In this document: piece after piece, positions 53,311-64,000 of the stretch
Layout: every line of letters begins with the position of its first letter
Numbering within the stretch: the first letter of the stretch is position 1
From: Geotrypetes seraphini
Taxonomy: Eukaryota > Chordata > Amphibia > Gymnophiona > Dermophiidae
Assembly (NCBI RefSeq): GCF_902459505.1
Contig: NC_047088.1
Location: 100,307,704 to 100,371,703, forward strand
Direction: 5' to 3'
Length of the DNA stretch: 64,000 nt
Notes under the pieces: generated by a model
The model's database searches: none
The model's input: the letters and a program-made list of their open reading frames with translations, nothing else
What the model was told of the DNA's origin: nothing
Position numbers and translations under genes: made by a program

Positions 53311-54240
53311 TCAAGTTTCAAGTTTTATTGATTTTGATATACCAACTATCAAATTAATATCTAGCTGGTTTACAATAAGATTACAGGAAAAAAAAAAATA
53401 ATACTAAAAGTATATATATAATTAATTTAACAGTATTGTGTGAACATAAATAACATTACAAGACAAACTGGAAAGTGAGGGTGGAAGGGAAGGAAGGTTA
53501 AAAGTTACATATTGGAGATAGAAAAGGGTGACAGTGGGGTTAGGATAAAACATGGAGGGGGATTTTTAATATTAGAGCTATTTATTGTTTGCAGAAGAGG
53601 GAATAAGTGAGACTCTATATGATGATTTTATAAGTGATACGGTGAGTGATGGGAAGCCAATGTTCATTTTTGAAAAGGGGAGTTACATGATCATATTTGC
53701 TTAGTTTATAGATAAGTTTTATTGCCGTGTTTTGTATTAGTTGTAAGCGTCGGATTTCTTTTTGGGGTAGACCGTTGAGGAATGAATTGCAGTAATCTAA
53801 ATGGGAGATTACTAAAGAATGAATCAGGATAGTGATTGAGCTGGTCTCTAGTATAGAAGTTAAAGATCGGATGATATGTAATTTAAAGAAACAGATTTTG
53901 ATAACTGAGCTGATGTCGATAGTGACGCCTAAAAGTTTTATTCTGGTATCTATTTGAATTGGTGTAGATTTGATAGAAATGTTACCTAATAAGGATTCTG
54001 TGGTTTTGATAGATAATAGCATACTTCGAGATTTATCTAGGTTAAGAGAGAGTTTATTTGTAAATAACCAATCGTAGATAATGTCTAATTTGGTATTAAT
54101 ATCTTTTATATCAGAAATGTTTGATGTGTTAATAGGATGGAGAAGTTGAATATCGTCAGCATATGCGAAAATAGTAAATCCTATGGATTGTGCTAGTGTG
54201 AGGAGAGGAGCAAGAAAAATGTTAAATAGTAGTGGGGATA
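53311..54240 (-). mobile_element. L2-type LINE, C-terminal half
   Basis: The minus-strand frame 54022-53615 reads IKSTPIQIDTRIKLLGVTID, HLDYCNSFLNGLPQKEIRRL, IQNTAIKLIYKLSKYDHVTP and EHWLPITHRITYK. The 3' terminus at about 53330 is TAAACCAGCTAGATATTAA with a CTTGAAACTTG-like end. Upstream RT palm residues are visible in decayed form to 54240 (FAYADDIQL-like, about 54150). It is tail to tail with the preceding L2. Confidence 0.8.
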
Positions 54241-54655
54241 AGATCGAGCATTCTATCCCGCCAATACCTTTCAGTTCTAGGTGGTTTACAATAAGAAATT
54301 AGCCTGGGCATTCCCAGTGAGATTACAAGGTTGATAGCTATAGCATGCGTCGGGATCTGGGAAGGGTCGATACGGTTTGGTTAGATCATTTGACAAATTT
54401 CTTGAATAGTATGGTTTTCAGTTCTTTTCTGAATGTTTTGTAGTTGAGCGTCGTGTTAGGCAGATTTGAGAGGTGGTGATCTATTTTTGCTGCTCTGGTG
54501 GTGAGTAGACCGCCATATTTTTTTGCTTTGCATGTCTTTGATTGGGGGTGGGTAAAGTGTGCTTGAGTTCTCCTTGGTCTGGATGTGTCGTATTAATCCA
54601 GAGGATTATTGGTCATAGTATGAATTGTCAGCAGAGGTAGATGAAGGGATTGATT
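54241..54655 (-). mobile_element. L2-type LINE 3' end
   Basis: TTCTAGGTGGTTTACAATAAG and the following 3' UTR are the reverse complement of an L2 end. A degraded C-terminus may lie at 54400-54560. It inserted next to the preceding copy. Confidence 0.55.
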
Positions 54656-55680
54656 TTGGGGATCACTGGACAAAAACAAGCACACTCGTTTTAGATAACA
54701 TTGCCCCTATACGATAGTAAAAGTTGCTCAAATAAATATAATGGTTTGATAATTAACTTTTAAAAATGAAACAATTAGTAAGACGATTGGAAAGAATTTG
54801 GCAAAAAATGGGAAAGCTATCAGACCGGAATAATTGGAGATTGAATATAAAAGCTTATAAACAATTGATAAAAGAAAAACGTAAAGCATTTTATTCATCC
54901 AAAATTGATTCATTAAACATGGGTTCAAAGGATATTAACACAAAAGAACTGTTTAATTTGGTTATGAATTTATTTGATACCACATGCCACACTCACCCTG
55001 TATATAACATGAAAATACCTTCAAGCAAACGAGTTAGCTCGGTATTTTGATTCAAAAATTAAAAATTTAAGAAATGTTTTCCCGACAACTGATATTTATG
55101 AACATCAAGCATCTAATATGCAAGGAAATGCTGTTCAAGTGGACATGATTTGGAGCTCCTTTTATGATTTAGATTGGCATAATTATACCAAACTATATAA
55201 CAAGTATGTTAGATCTTACTGTGTTTTGGATTCTTGTCCACCGGAAGTTATGAAGGCAGCTCCATTAGATTTTAAACTAAACTTGTTAAATTATTTAACT
55301 GATAATTTAAAGAATATAATTTTTTTTTACTAATAATGGTCATATTATAATAACTTCAATTCCAAAAAATCATAAAGAATCTTTAGAATTAATAACTAAC
55401 TACAGACCAGTAGCATTTATTCCATTTTTCTGTAAAATTATGGAGGGATTGGTCCATTCTCAATTAATGGAATATTTCGATCAATTCTCTCTTTTGCATG
55501 AATCTCAGTCAGGTTTCAGACCTTTGTTTAGTACAGAAACAGTAATTGCGGCTATTTTGGACAATCTACGTTTTTTTGTTCAGTAAGGGCCTTAATGCCT
55601 TGATCATGCAATTTGATATGAGTTCTGCATTTGATTTAGTGGACCATGAAAAACTGTTACAATGTTTAGATGCTATTGGA

Positions 55681-57876
55681 AACAAAATATGAAAATATAC
55701 AAAACCCTTATAAAAGAAAAATGTTCTAAACACTATGCAAAAAAAATAGGAGCAGTCAATTCAAATAGCAGAGAACTGTTCAAGCTAGTAAACAGACTAA
55801 TAGACACTACACAGCTCCTGAAAAATAACAACGAACAGATACCACCGGTCGATAACCTTACCAACTACTTCTGCAAAAAAATTTTAGACTTAAGAGCTAC
55901 TTTACCAACTTCCTCACCCGATTTCGAACCCCAATTCAGACCACAGGAAAGGGAGCCCAGTGTGGACATGACCTGGGATCAATTTGAACCCCCTAATTGG
56001 AACCAATTCCTCACCTTGTTCAACAAATACGCCAAATCAAATTGCTTACTAGACGAATGCCCATCTAAGATCATGCAAGTTGCAGTACCAGAATTCAAAA
56101 GGGATCTATTTAACTGGACTACATCCACTCTTATAAGAGGGATTTATCATGAAGATTTGGGACACATACTGATTACACTCATCCCCAAAGACCAGAAGAA
56201 CTCAATCGCATTGACGTCCAACTATAGACCCATAGTGAGCACCCCCTTATTCACCAAAGTACTGGAAGGGTTGGTCAACCTGGAACTAGTAAATCACCTA
56301 GACAAATTCAACCTCCTCAACGAACATCAATCAGGTTTCAGAAAAGGATTCAGCACAGAAACAGTCCTAGGCTCTATCCTCAACCACCTATATAATCTCT
56401 TCAGTAAAGGTACTAGTACACTGATCTTACAACTAGATTTTAGCAATGCATTTGACCTAGTGGATCATGAAATAATGCTGAACTGTCTAGATGCAATGGG
56501 CCTCTCGGGAAGAGTCTGGACCTGGTTCCAGGGCTTTTTAACAAAACAATCGTATCAAGTAGTCTACGATGGAAAATACTCTAATTCTTGGAAAAGCCCT
56601 TCAGGAGTTCCTCAAGGTTCCCCTCTATCTCCCGCCTAATTCAATATCTATATTTCATCCCTAGGACACCTATTACAAAAGTTAAACCTAATATACTATA
56701 TATACGCTAATGACATCTCTATTCTAATTCCTGTGACTAATGTGAAAAATGACACCCTAAAACAAATCTCCCACATCATGACTGAAATTGAACAATGGAT
56801 TATCAATTTTAAACTGAAACTTAACTCAGAAAAGACAAAAATCTTCTTGGCCAGCCCAGAGGAAAAAATCACTGCAACAACAATACACCTAAATGGTCAT
56901 GATCTCCCAATATCTAAAACCATAAAAATTCTAGGGGTCACCTTAGACACCCACCTAACCTTGATTGAACACACGAACTCGGTGACAAAAATGTGCTTCT
57001 CAACACTTTGGAAATGAAAAACTATCAAAAAATACTTCGACCCTCTATCTTTCAGACTACTGGTACAATCATTGATTCTATTCACCCTAGACTACTGCAA
57101 CATCATTTATGTGGGTATTCCTAAAAAAACTGTGAGTAGACTAAGGATAGTGCAAAATACGGCCGTCCGCTTAATTATGGACTAAAGAAAAGTGAATACA
57201 TCAGTCCCTACTACAAACTTCTACACTGGTTGCCTATTGAGGCACGAATCTTATTCAAGTTCTCATGCTTTTGCTATAAACTGGTGTGGGGAATGGCCCC
57301 CAATTATCTATTACCTCACTTTGAACTTTACACACCCACAAGGACAACCAGAAATTGCAACCTCTTTGCCTACCCGAAAATCACAGGTTGCAAATATAAA
57401 ACCTTTCTGGATAGATCTTTTAAATTTCAAGCTGGTAGACAGCAATCCTGGCTAGGCAACTTCATGGACAGAACCAGGTTAACCTATGGCACCTTTCGGA
57501 AAGAAATCAAGACCGCTCTGTTCAATAGATTCAATTCCTAGTCAAAAAACGCCCCCCTTTCATTTTAAAAAGCTCTCACTCTTCACGCTGATACTACGTA
57601 TCTTCATCTAGCGGTATCCTGATTTTAATGACTGTTCAGTGTCTTCTTCACCAATCGTATTCTGTAATTCGCTGGCTCTCCAGCCCCTTTTTAATGTAAC
57701 ATGTTAAGTTTATACTGCAACCCATTAATATCTTTTCTTGCTAACTTTGTAATCACTGACTGCTCAGTGACACCTTCACTATTTGTACACTGTAATTCGC
57801 TGATTGTACAGCTCTCTTCACTGTGAACTGCCTAGAAGTCGCAAGATTATGGCGGTATAGAAAAATAAAGTTATTA

Positions 57877-57905
<29 letters not shown>
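55681..57905 (+). mobile_element. L2-type LINE copy B, nested in copy A
   Basis: A 325-codon frame (55662-56639, its first codons from copy A) covers the linker (YKTLIKEKCSKHYAKKIGA), SNYRPIVSTPLFTKVLEGLV, QSGFRKGFSTETVLGSILNH, LQLDFSNAFDLVDHE and SGVPQGSPLSPA. After a stop comes the catalytic region, which reads YAND instead of YADD (56703-56714), then LKLNSEKTKIFLASPE, DYCNIIYVGIPKK and the C-terminus 57230-57541. The 3' UTR ends with GGCGGTATAGAAAAATAAAG and an ATT/TTATTA microsatellite to 57905. The endonuclease is missing. Copy A resumes directly behind the tail. Confidence 0.88.
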
Positions 57906-57907
<2 letters not shown>

Positions 57908-58447
57908 GAAGAACAGTGTTAGATTGATTTCGGGGCTTCCTTATGTCAAGTTCGTTTTAATTTTGACTATTCTGGCATTTGGAGTAATCCATCTGGTGTT
58001 CCGTAGGGCTCACCATTATCCCCACTTCTTTTTAATGTTTATATGTCATCTTTAGGTGTGCAGTTATCCCAGCTGGGGATAAAGCTATTTAGTTATGCAG
58101 ACGATTTCACGATTATTATCCCATTTGCTACCTCAGTTTCTGAAATTATTCCTAAGGCAACAGAAGTATTGGATTTGATGGAGCAATGGATGATTGAATT
58201 TAGGTTGAAGCTTAACTCAGAAAAACGAAATTTTTCGTTGCTTCACCTCATCCATTTGACACCAAGACATCATTGTACATTGATAAATTTAATTATCCTG
58301 TTCAATCTATTGTTAAAATTTTGGTTGTAATATTGGACCAGGGATTAACAATGAAGGACCAAGTGGATTCTTTGGTTAAAAAGGGTTTCTTCACTCTTTG
58401 GAAGTTCTGGACCATTAAGGCATATTTTGATGTTTCATCATTTAGAG

Positions 58448-59485
58448 CAGGGGTGCCCACACTTTTTGGGCTTGCGAGCTACTTTTAAAATGACCAAGTC
58501 AAAATGATCTAGCAACAATAAAATAAAAAACAAACAAACACAAAGCACACTGTACGCATAGAAAATGTTAATTATCATTCCTATTCCAGGATTTTTTCAG
58601 AGATCAAAGCAGATGACTCTGCACTGTCACCTCAGTAACAACCATGCAAAAATAGACAAATATACCCCCTCCCTTTTTACTAAACCACGATGGCAGTTTT
58701 TAGCACAGGGAGCTGCGCTGAATGCCCAGCGCTGCTTTCGACGCTCATAGGCTCCCTGCGCTAAAAAACACTATTGCGGTTTAGTAAAAGGGGACCATAG
58801 TGTAAAATATAGACAGCAGATATAAATTCAGACACATTTTGATTACTAAATTTAAAATAAAATCATTTTTCCTACCTTGTTGTCTGGTGATTTCATGAGT
58901 CTCTGGTTGCACTTTCTTCTTCTGACTGTGCATCCAATCTTTCTTCCCTTCTTTCAGCCTGTATGCTTCCTCTCCTACAGACCTCATTCCCTCCCCCAAC
59001 TTTTTCTTCCTCTCTCCCTGCCTCCCTTTCTTTTTTTCTCTCTTCATGCCCTCTTTCCTTTTTTTTCTGTTTCTCTTCTTTCCTTCTGTCTCCCTGCCTG
59101 CCCTCTTTCTTTCTTTCTCCCTGCCCTCCCCCAAGCCACTGCCGCTGCCATCGGGGAACAGGCCCCCAAGCTGCTGCCGCCATCCAATAATAGGCCCCGA
59201 AGCCGCCACCCCTAGCTTTCCCTGCTTCCCTGCGTCAGCCGACCAGCATTCCTCTCCCTGACGTCAATTCTGCCGTCGGAGAGGAAGTTCCGGCCCAGCC
59301 AGGCAGTGATTGGCTGGCCAGAACTTCCTCTTCGGCAGAATTGACTTTGGAGAGAGGAAGGCTGATCGGCCCGGTAGATCGCCAAGACAAAGTGAGTATC
59401 ACAGAACCTGGGATGGACTCCGCGATCGACTCACTTTGTCTTGGCGATCTACCAGTTGATCGCGATCGAGCTATTGGGCACCCTA
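58448..59485. mobile_element. 1.0-kb hAT-like element, copy 2, nested in L2 copy A
   Basis: CAGGGGTGCCCACACTTT at the left and GGGCACCCTA at the right are flanked by a perfect 8-bp duplication ATTTAGAG (58440-58447, 59486-59493). Without the element and one duplicate, copy A reads SSFRVLVQSLILSQFDYCN. Order of parts is the same as in 38023-39038: nested MITE 58665-58796, shared module 58855-58960, pyrimidine tract, two inverted repeats. Differences from copy 1 are scattered, with an extra CCATCGGGGAACAGGCC segment at about 59149. Confidence 0.93.
58665..58796. mobile_element. palindromic MITE nested in hAT copy 2
   Basis: Same element and same position as 38243-38373: CTCCCTTTTTACTAAACC mirrored by GGTTTAGTAAAAGGGGACC, with the GCGCTGAATGCCCAGCGC centre. 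Confidence 0.75.
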
Positions 59486-60140
59486 ATTTAGAGTTTTGGT
59501 GCAATCTCTTATACTGAGTCAATTTGACTACTGCAACATTGCTTATTCAGCAATTTCTCAGAAACATATGCAGTGACTGTGGACGGTGCAAAATACAGTG
59601 GTCAGGTTGATTTTTGGGTTAAAGAAATATGACCATGTGACACCTTTTTATCAGGTGTTGCATTTGTTGCCAGTGGAGGCGTGCGTGAAATTTAAATTTA
59701 GTTGCTTTTGTTTTAAGGTTCTATTTGGGTTGACTCCCAAATATATAAATGAACTTTTCTCTTTTACAACTAATAGACATAAAAGAATCTCACATTTGAT
59801 TTTTGCTTTTCTGCCTGTTAAAGGATGCAAACTTAAAAAATATCATCAGCATCTTCTTTCAAATCAAGCAGCAGCATGGGGCAAAGATTTAGATCAACTG
59901 CTCCTTTTTACTGAAATTTATGGGGAATTTAGAAAACATCTAAAAACACATTTATTTTTGGAGTACTTAGGTAGTTAACTTGTAAAAATTTAATACTATG
60001 TAATTATTAGATTTTAGGGTTTTTAGCTATTGGTTCTTTACTCTCTAATCCTCTTCTGCTTTTATTGTATTTTAAATTATGTAAACCGCATAGAACTTCA
60101 CGGCTATGCGGTATATAAATAAACTGTTGTTATTATTATT

Positions 60141-60303
60141 ATTATTATTTTCTTGATTAGGCAGTTGCTCAGATAACTTGGTCCATTTCCATTTAGGGCT
60201 TTGAATAGGGTACAGTAGAATTTGTGTTGTATGCGTGCTTGTACTGGGAGCCAGTGTGAGACTTGGAAATCTGAGGTAATGTAATCGTATTTTTTCAGCG
60301 AGT
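60141..60303 (-). mobile_element. L2-type LINE C-terminal fragment
   Basis: The minus strand reads KKYDYITSDFQVSHWLPVQA and FKALNGNGPSYLSNCLIKK directly before a TAATAATAA microsatellite, the L2 C-terminal pattern. It is about 160 bp and lies tail to tail with copy A. Confidence 0.7.
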
Positions 60304-60305
60304 AC

Positions 60306-60765
60306 CATATTTTTTGCTCCATAAGACGCAACCTGACCATAAGACGCACCCTAAATTTAGAGGAGGAAAACAAGAAAAAAAAACCATTCTGAACCAATTT
60401 CTCCCTGCTAGGCTCTTTACCCAACCCCACACTCCTTGCCAAGCTCTGAACCCTGTCCCCCTCCCTGCCAGGCTCTGTACCCTGTACCCCCTCTGGTGGT
60501 CTAGTGGTAGGCTGGCACAGGGCAGACAGGTTGGGACAGGGCAGGCAGGAACTGGGCACAGGGCAGACATGCCTAGTAGCTGGCAGGCAAGTAGGGACAG
60601 GACAGGCAGGGACAGGGCACAAGGCATGGTGGCACATGGCAGGCAGGTAGGGACAGAGCAGACAGGGCACAGGGCTGCCAGTTAGGTAGGGACAGGGCAG
60701 ACAGGGCACAAGGCAGGCCGGCCTAGTGGCTGGCATGCAGGTAATAATAATAATAACTTTATTAT
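60306..60765. mobile_element. Tc1/mariner-like non-autonomous element, left part, with minisatellite
   Basis: After TA (60304-60305) the sequence CCATATTTTTTGCTCCATAAG and ACCATAAGACGCACC is a well-known type of vertebrate DNA-transposon end. 60500-60740 is a G-rich minisatellite of GGCAGGTAGGGACAGGGC and GGGCACAGGGCAGACA words. A TAATAATAACTTTATTAT piece at 60742 looks like an L2 tail start. The right terminus is not seen before the DIRS element. Confidence 0.5.
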
Positions 60766-60767
60766 CC

Positions 60768-63700
60768 CATGACAAGCAGGCATGATATTCTCACATGTGG
60801 GTGACATCATCTACGGAGCCCCGATGCGGAAGCATTTTCAAGCAAACTTGATTGAAGATTTAAGTTTGCTCTGCTGCTCCACGCATGCGTGCCTTCCTGC
60901 TCCACTAGGGGGCGCATCCCCTCGTGGTCTCCAGTTCAAAATTTTCCGCTGAGCCTAGAAGTCGTGTTTTTTCAGGCTCTGCCCCAACTGCCTTCTAGCA
61001 CCGCAATTTTTTCTTGTTTTTCTCGATTTAGTCGCTGTGCGTGAGTTTTTTTCTTGTTTCAACTGTTCCTGCTTCGTTTTTCACCGACCCGGAAGCTTCC
61101 GGGTCCCCGTGGCCGCGTGGCTATTCGAGCCGCGGCCAGTTTCGATTTTTAAAGCCGATTGACCGGCTTTAAAAAGTGCTCCCGGTGCGAGCGGCTTCTT
61201 TCCATCACAGACCCGCATCGCCGGTGCATCCTCTGCCTGGGGGCCGCTCATCCAACCGACTCCTGCCCCCAATGTGCTACTTTCCAGAACCGGGCCCTCC
61301 GTCGAAGGAAAGCCTGCATGGCGGACCTTTTCGCCCCGGACCAACCCTCTACCTCGGCCTCGAGGTCGGCCCCGGCCTCGGCCCCGGCCTTGACATCGGC
61401 CCCGAATACCTCGGCATCACCTCGAGACTCGAACCCGAAGTCCTCGGGACAACAGGTCCGAAGACCTCGGCTCCGGGTAAGTCCCCTCTTCCCTCTTCAG
61501 GTTCTGTACCAGCAAAGAAACCAGCCTCGGGGACGCCGGCGACGCATGGCAGAAGTCCCATGCTTACAGCCCCGGCGAAGCCCTCCAAGCCTTCGGGCCG
61601 TGCCTCCACCACACGGGAATACTCTGATACGAGGTCGCCCCCGGTGGAGTGCACCGAGGCAGTGGACATGCCCTCGATGCTGTCCGTGACCGTTTTCCAG
61701 GACCTACTCCGAGCGATGATCTCGTCGGAGCTGTCCGCTGCAATGGCCCATTTGCAACCAGCCTCGACCCCGCATGTGCCAGACCAGCCTGAGCCTCGCG
61801 TCGAGCCACCTCGAAGAAAAGCGCGCAAGCTTCGCCGCATTCCATCCTCCTCGGACTCCTCACCGAGGCACCCGAGGCGCTCTCCCTCCACAGACTGCCG
61901 CGGTGCAAAACGTAGTGCTAAAACGACAGACACCTCGAACCGCCGTACCTCCAAGAAGGCCCGGGGTTCCCCCACTCTACGAGGCCTTTCACCTACACCT
62001 CGTACGGGACCGCTAAGGGTGGCTGAGTTATCATTCTCCAACCCGCCCATCCTCCGAACTCCCCCTCGGACCGGGACTCCGACCCGAGGTTGCAGGTTGT
62101 CACCGAGGGAGTCCGGGTCGAGGTCACCGATTCGGCATCGATCGGTACCTCGAACCCCGACATCGTCTCCGAGGGGCTCCTCGACACGTCGGAGATCTAC
62201 GACACCGGAACACTTTCACAGTACTTCCCCGGTCTCGGAGCGTGGATCGGAGCAGGAACATCGATACTCGAGGGAAGCCTCCCCATCCTTCTCCACCCGA
62301 CGGAGGTCTCGTTCACCGACCCCGCACGGGGCCTCGGGAACATCTCGCCCATTCTTCACTCGCTTTGTCCAGGACATGGGCCACGCTTTGGACTTAGACC
62401 TCCAGTCCGACTCCAGATACTCTAAGGAATACCTAGCGAAGCTTGATATGCCATCACTACCCAGAGAATCCCTCCGCTTACCGCCTAACCCGGTACTCCA
62501 ACAGGCCTTCTTCAGGAACCTGGAGACCCCCTACATGGTCACAGCCGTACCCTCCAAAATGGAGGCCAAGTACCGCACAGTACCCTACCCGGGATTCGAA
62601 CAACCACAGCTCTCCCACCAGTCGCTGCTAGTAGAATCCTCCTTGAAAAAGGCCCACCCATCCCGGGTCTCAGCCGCGGTCCCCCCAGGCCGAGAAGGCC
62701 GAACCCTAGACAAGTTCGGCAGGAGACTATATCAGAATGCCATGATGGCCTCTAGGGTGCAAAGCTACACTTTCACCTTCACATCCTACCTCAAACACCT
62801 CATTGGACTATTGAGAGCCTTTGAGACTGACCTACCGGCCTCCCGCCAAGGAGCGTTTGGCCTGCTTTTAGAGTCCCTCTCCAACCTGCGCCTCCATCTA
62901 TTCCACGCGGCCTACGATGGCTTCGAACTCTCCTCCAGAGAGGCAGCCTTTGCTATCGCCATGCGCCGACTAGCTTGGCTGCGCCTGGTCGACATGGACC
63001 CCAACTTACAGGACCGGTTGGCTAACCTACCCTGCATGGGAAAAGAACTGTTCGATGACACGATCGAGGCGGCCACAAAACGCCTCTCTGAACACGAACG
63101 CTCGTTTGCCTCCCTCGTCCAGCAAAAACCTAAACCGCCCGCGCCCAGGCCGTTCAGGGCCCCTCCACGCTGCTACCCACAAAAATCCACCCCTCCCTTC
63201 TCGCGGCCTCCACCCAGGCGTCCGCAAGCCCACCACCGGGCCATGCCCAAGTCCCAACCGCCTGCGACTTCCAAACCATCCCCGTCCTTTTGACGGGATT
63301 CGCGGAAGGGGGGGGCCCCCTCCGCCATAGTCCCAGGCCTCCTTCCCATCGGGGGTCCCTCGCTGGGAACAAGTCACGTCGGACGCATGGGTCCTTGGCG
63401 TGATCTCATCAGGATACTCTCTCAACTTTCGGGCCATTCCTCCAGTCAACCCCCCAAGGAATTGCCCTCCCAACCGAACGCAGCTACCCCTACTCCTCTC
63501 CGAGGCTCGAGACCTGCTTCGCCTCAGGGCAGTGGAGGAGGTTCCCCCCGACCAACGGGGGAAGGGCTTCTACTCCCGTTACTTCCTGGTACCGAAAAAA
63601 ACGGGAGACCTACGCCCAATACTAGACTTGAGACGCCTCAACAAATTTCTAGTACAGGAAAAATTTTGGATGCTTTCCCTACCGACCCTCTACCCCCTGA

Positions 63701-64000
63701 TCGACGAGGGCGACTGGCTCTGCTCCCTCGATCTGAAGGAGGCGTACACACATGTCCCAGTACACCCCGCTCACCGCAAGTTCTTGCGTTTTCAGGTAGG
63801 GGACTGGCACCTACAATACCGAGTCCCCCCTTCGGCCTAGCATCATCTCCTCGGGTCTTCACCAAGTGCCTCGTGATGGTCGCAGCAACCTTACGCTCCC
63901 AGGGCCTCCAGGTATTCCCCTACCTGGACGACTGGCTGATCAAAGCCCCGTCCAGGGAAGGGGTTATCTCAGCGACCCAACAGACTATTACCTACCTACA
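60768..64000 (+). mobile_element. DIRS-type retroelement fossil, 5' part, well preserved
   Basis: From about 60768 the terminal repeat reads GACAAGCAGGCATGATATTC and CACATGTGGGTGACATCATC, as in DIRS elements. The Gag-like region covers about 61159-63293. It has a Cys-rich start (KCSRCERLL, CILCLGAAH), a long Ser/Pro/Arg-rich middle and a conserved helical end (about 62720-63110). The reverse transcriptase begins at about 63480 (FLVPKKTGDLRPILDLRRLN, then SLDLKEAYTHVPVHPAHRKF) and continues to the window edge. RNase H, methylase and tyrosine recombinase would lie beyond it. It is broken in a few places (about two or three within view) but looks young compared with the copy at 45575-48115, and it belongs to a different family by its terminal repeat. 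Confidence 0.85.

Larger units (their letters stand above)
54660..60140 (+). mobile_element. L2-type LINE copy A, split by two insertions
   Basis: The parts are 54660-55680 (linker LVRRLERIWQKMGKLSDRNN, then IPKNHKESLELITNYRPV, QSGFRPLFSTETV and FDMSSAFDLVDHEKLLQCLD), 57906-58447 (SGVP, GSPLSPLLFNVYMSSLG, catalytic LFSYADDFTII with both Asp, FRLKLNSEK), and 59486-60140 (QSLILSQFDYCN, LKKYDHVTPFYQVLHLLP, FRKHLKTHLFLEYLG). The tail has TAAACCGCATAGAACTTCAC, ATGCGGTATATAAATAAAC and a TTATTA microsatellite. A few stops and frameshifts are present. Split by L2 copy B and a hAT element, it is the oldest layer of this nest. Confidence 0.88.

Noticed and set aside
61349-62050. 233-codon minus-strand frame
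   Set aside because: It is antisense to the Ser/Pro/Arg-rich Gag-like region of the DIRS element. The GC-rich repetitive codons keep the opposite strand open.

Overview
This window looks like vertebrate intergenic or intronic DNA that is dominated by transposable elements. The mixture of CR1 and L2 LINEs, DIRS-type tyrosine-recombinase retroelements, a Helitron, hAT, Harbinger and Tc1/mariner-like non-autonomous elements, and tRNA-derived SINEs suggests an amphibian with a large genome. A caecilian is my best guess from how the CR1 3' ends look, but nothing here fixes the species. There is no bacterial-style gene organisation, CRISPR array, rRNA or intact tRNA gene.

Layout. 0-11 kb: a Helitron (575-1436), decayed CR1 copies, a long palindrome (3967-4140), a tandem array with alternating unit lengths (4850-5770), a solo-LTR-like fossil (8572-9212) and the best-preserved CR1 3' half (9946-11010). 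11-26 kb: a 3.15-kb hAT-like element (11154-14306), purine-rich arrays, several MITEs, L2 and CR1 3' ends, a Harbinger-like element, and a DNA transposon split by a CR1 (20829-23210). 26.6-28.8 kb: the only repeat-poor, CpG-rich island. It carries a strong ZNF143-type site, a YY1-like site, a good splice donor and a candidate coding exon (28580-28685). It is the best candidate for host gene sequence, probably a promoter and first exons on the + strand with a long intron to the right. 29-38 kb: MITEs, SINEs, L2 tails, and a CR1 5' portion that still shows the ORF1 SGNH-esterase motifs (35480-36990, minus). 38-51 kb: a 1-kb hAT-like element, a chain of three insertions in one short duplicated target (41717-44703), a decayed DIRS fossil hit by three later insertions (45575-48115), and a CR1 interrupted by a DNA element. 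51-60 kb: a pile-up of L2 copies nested in each other and in hAT elements. 60.8 kb to the end: the 5' part of a much better preserved DIRS element that runs off the window.

The parts do not form a pathway. What connects them is insertion history. Target-site duplications of 8 bp (hAT), 3 bp (Harbinger) and TA (Tc1/mariner) can be read directly in many places, so the order of insertion can be worked out. The less expected signals are a sequence module (about 100 bp plus a pyrimidine-rich tract) shared by elements with different terminal repeats, hAT insertions in both terminal repeats of one DIRS copy at the same TCTAGA site, and the dimeric satellite.
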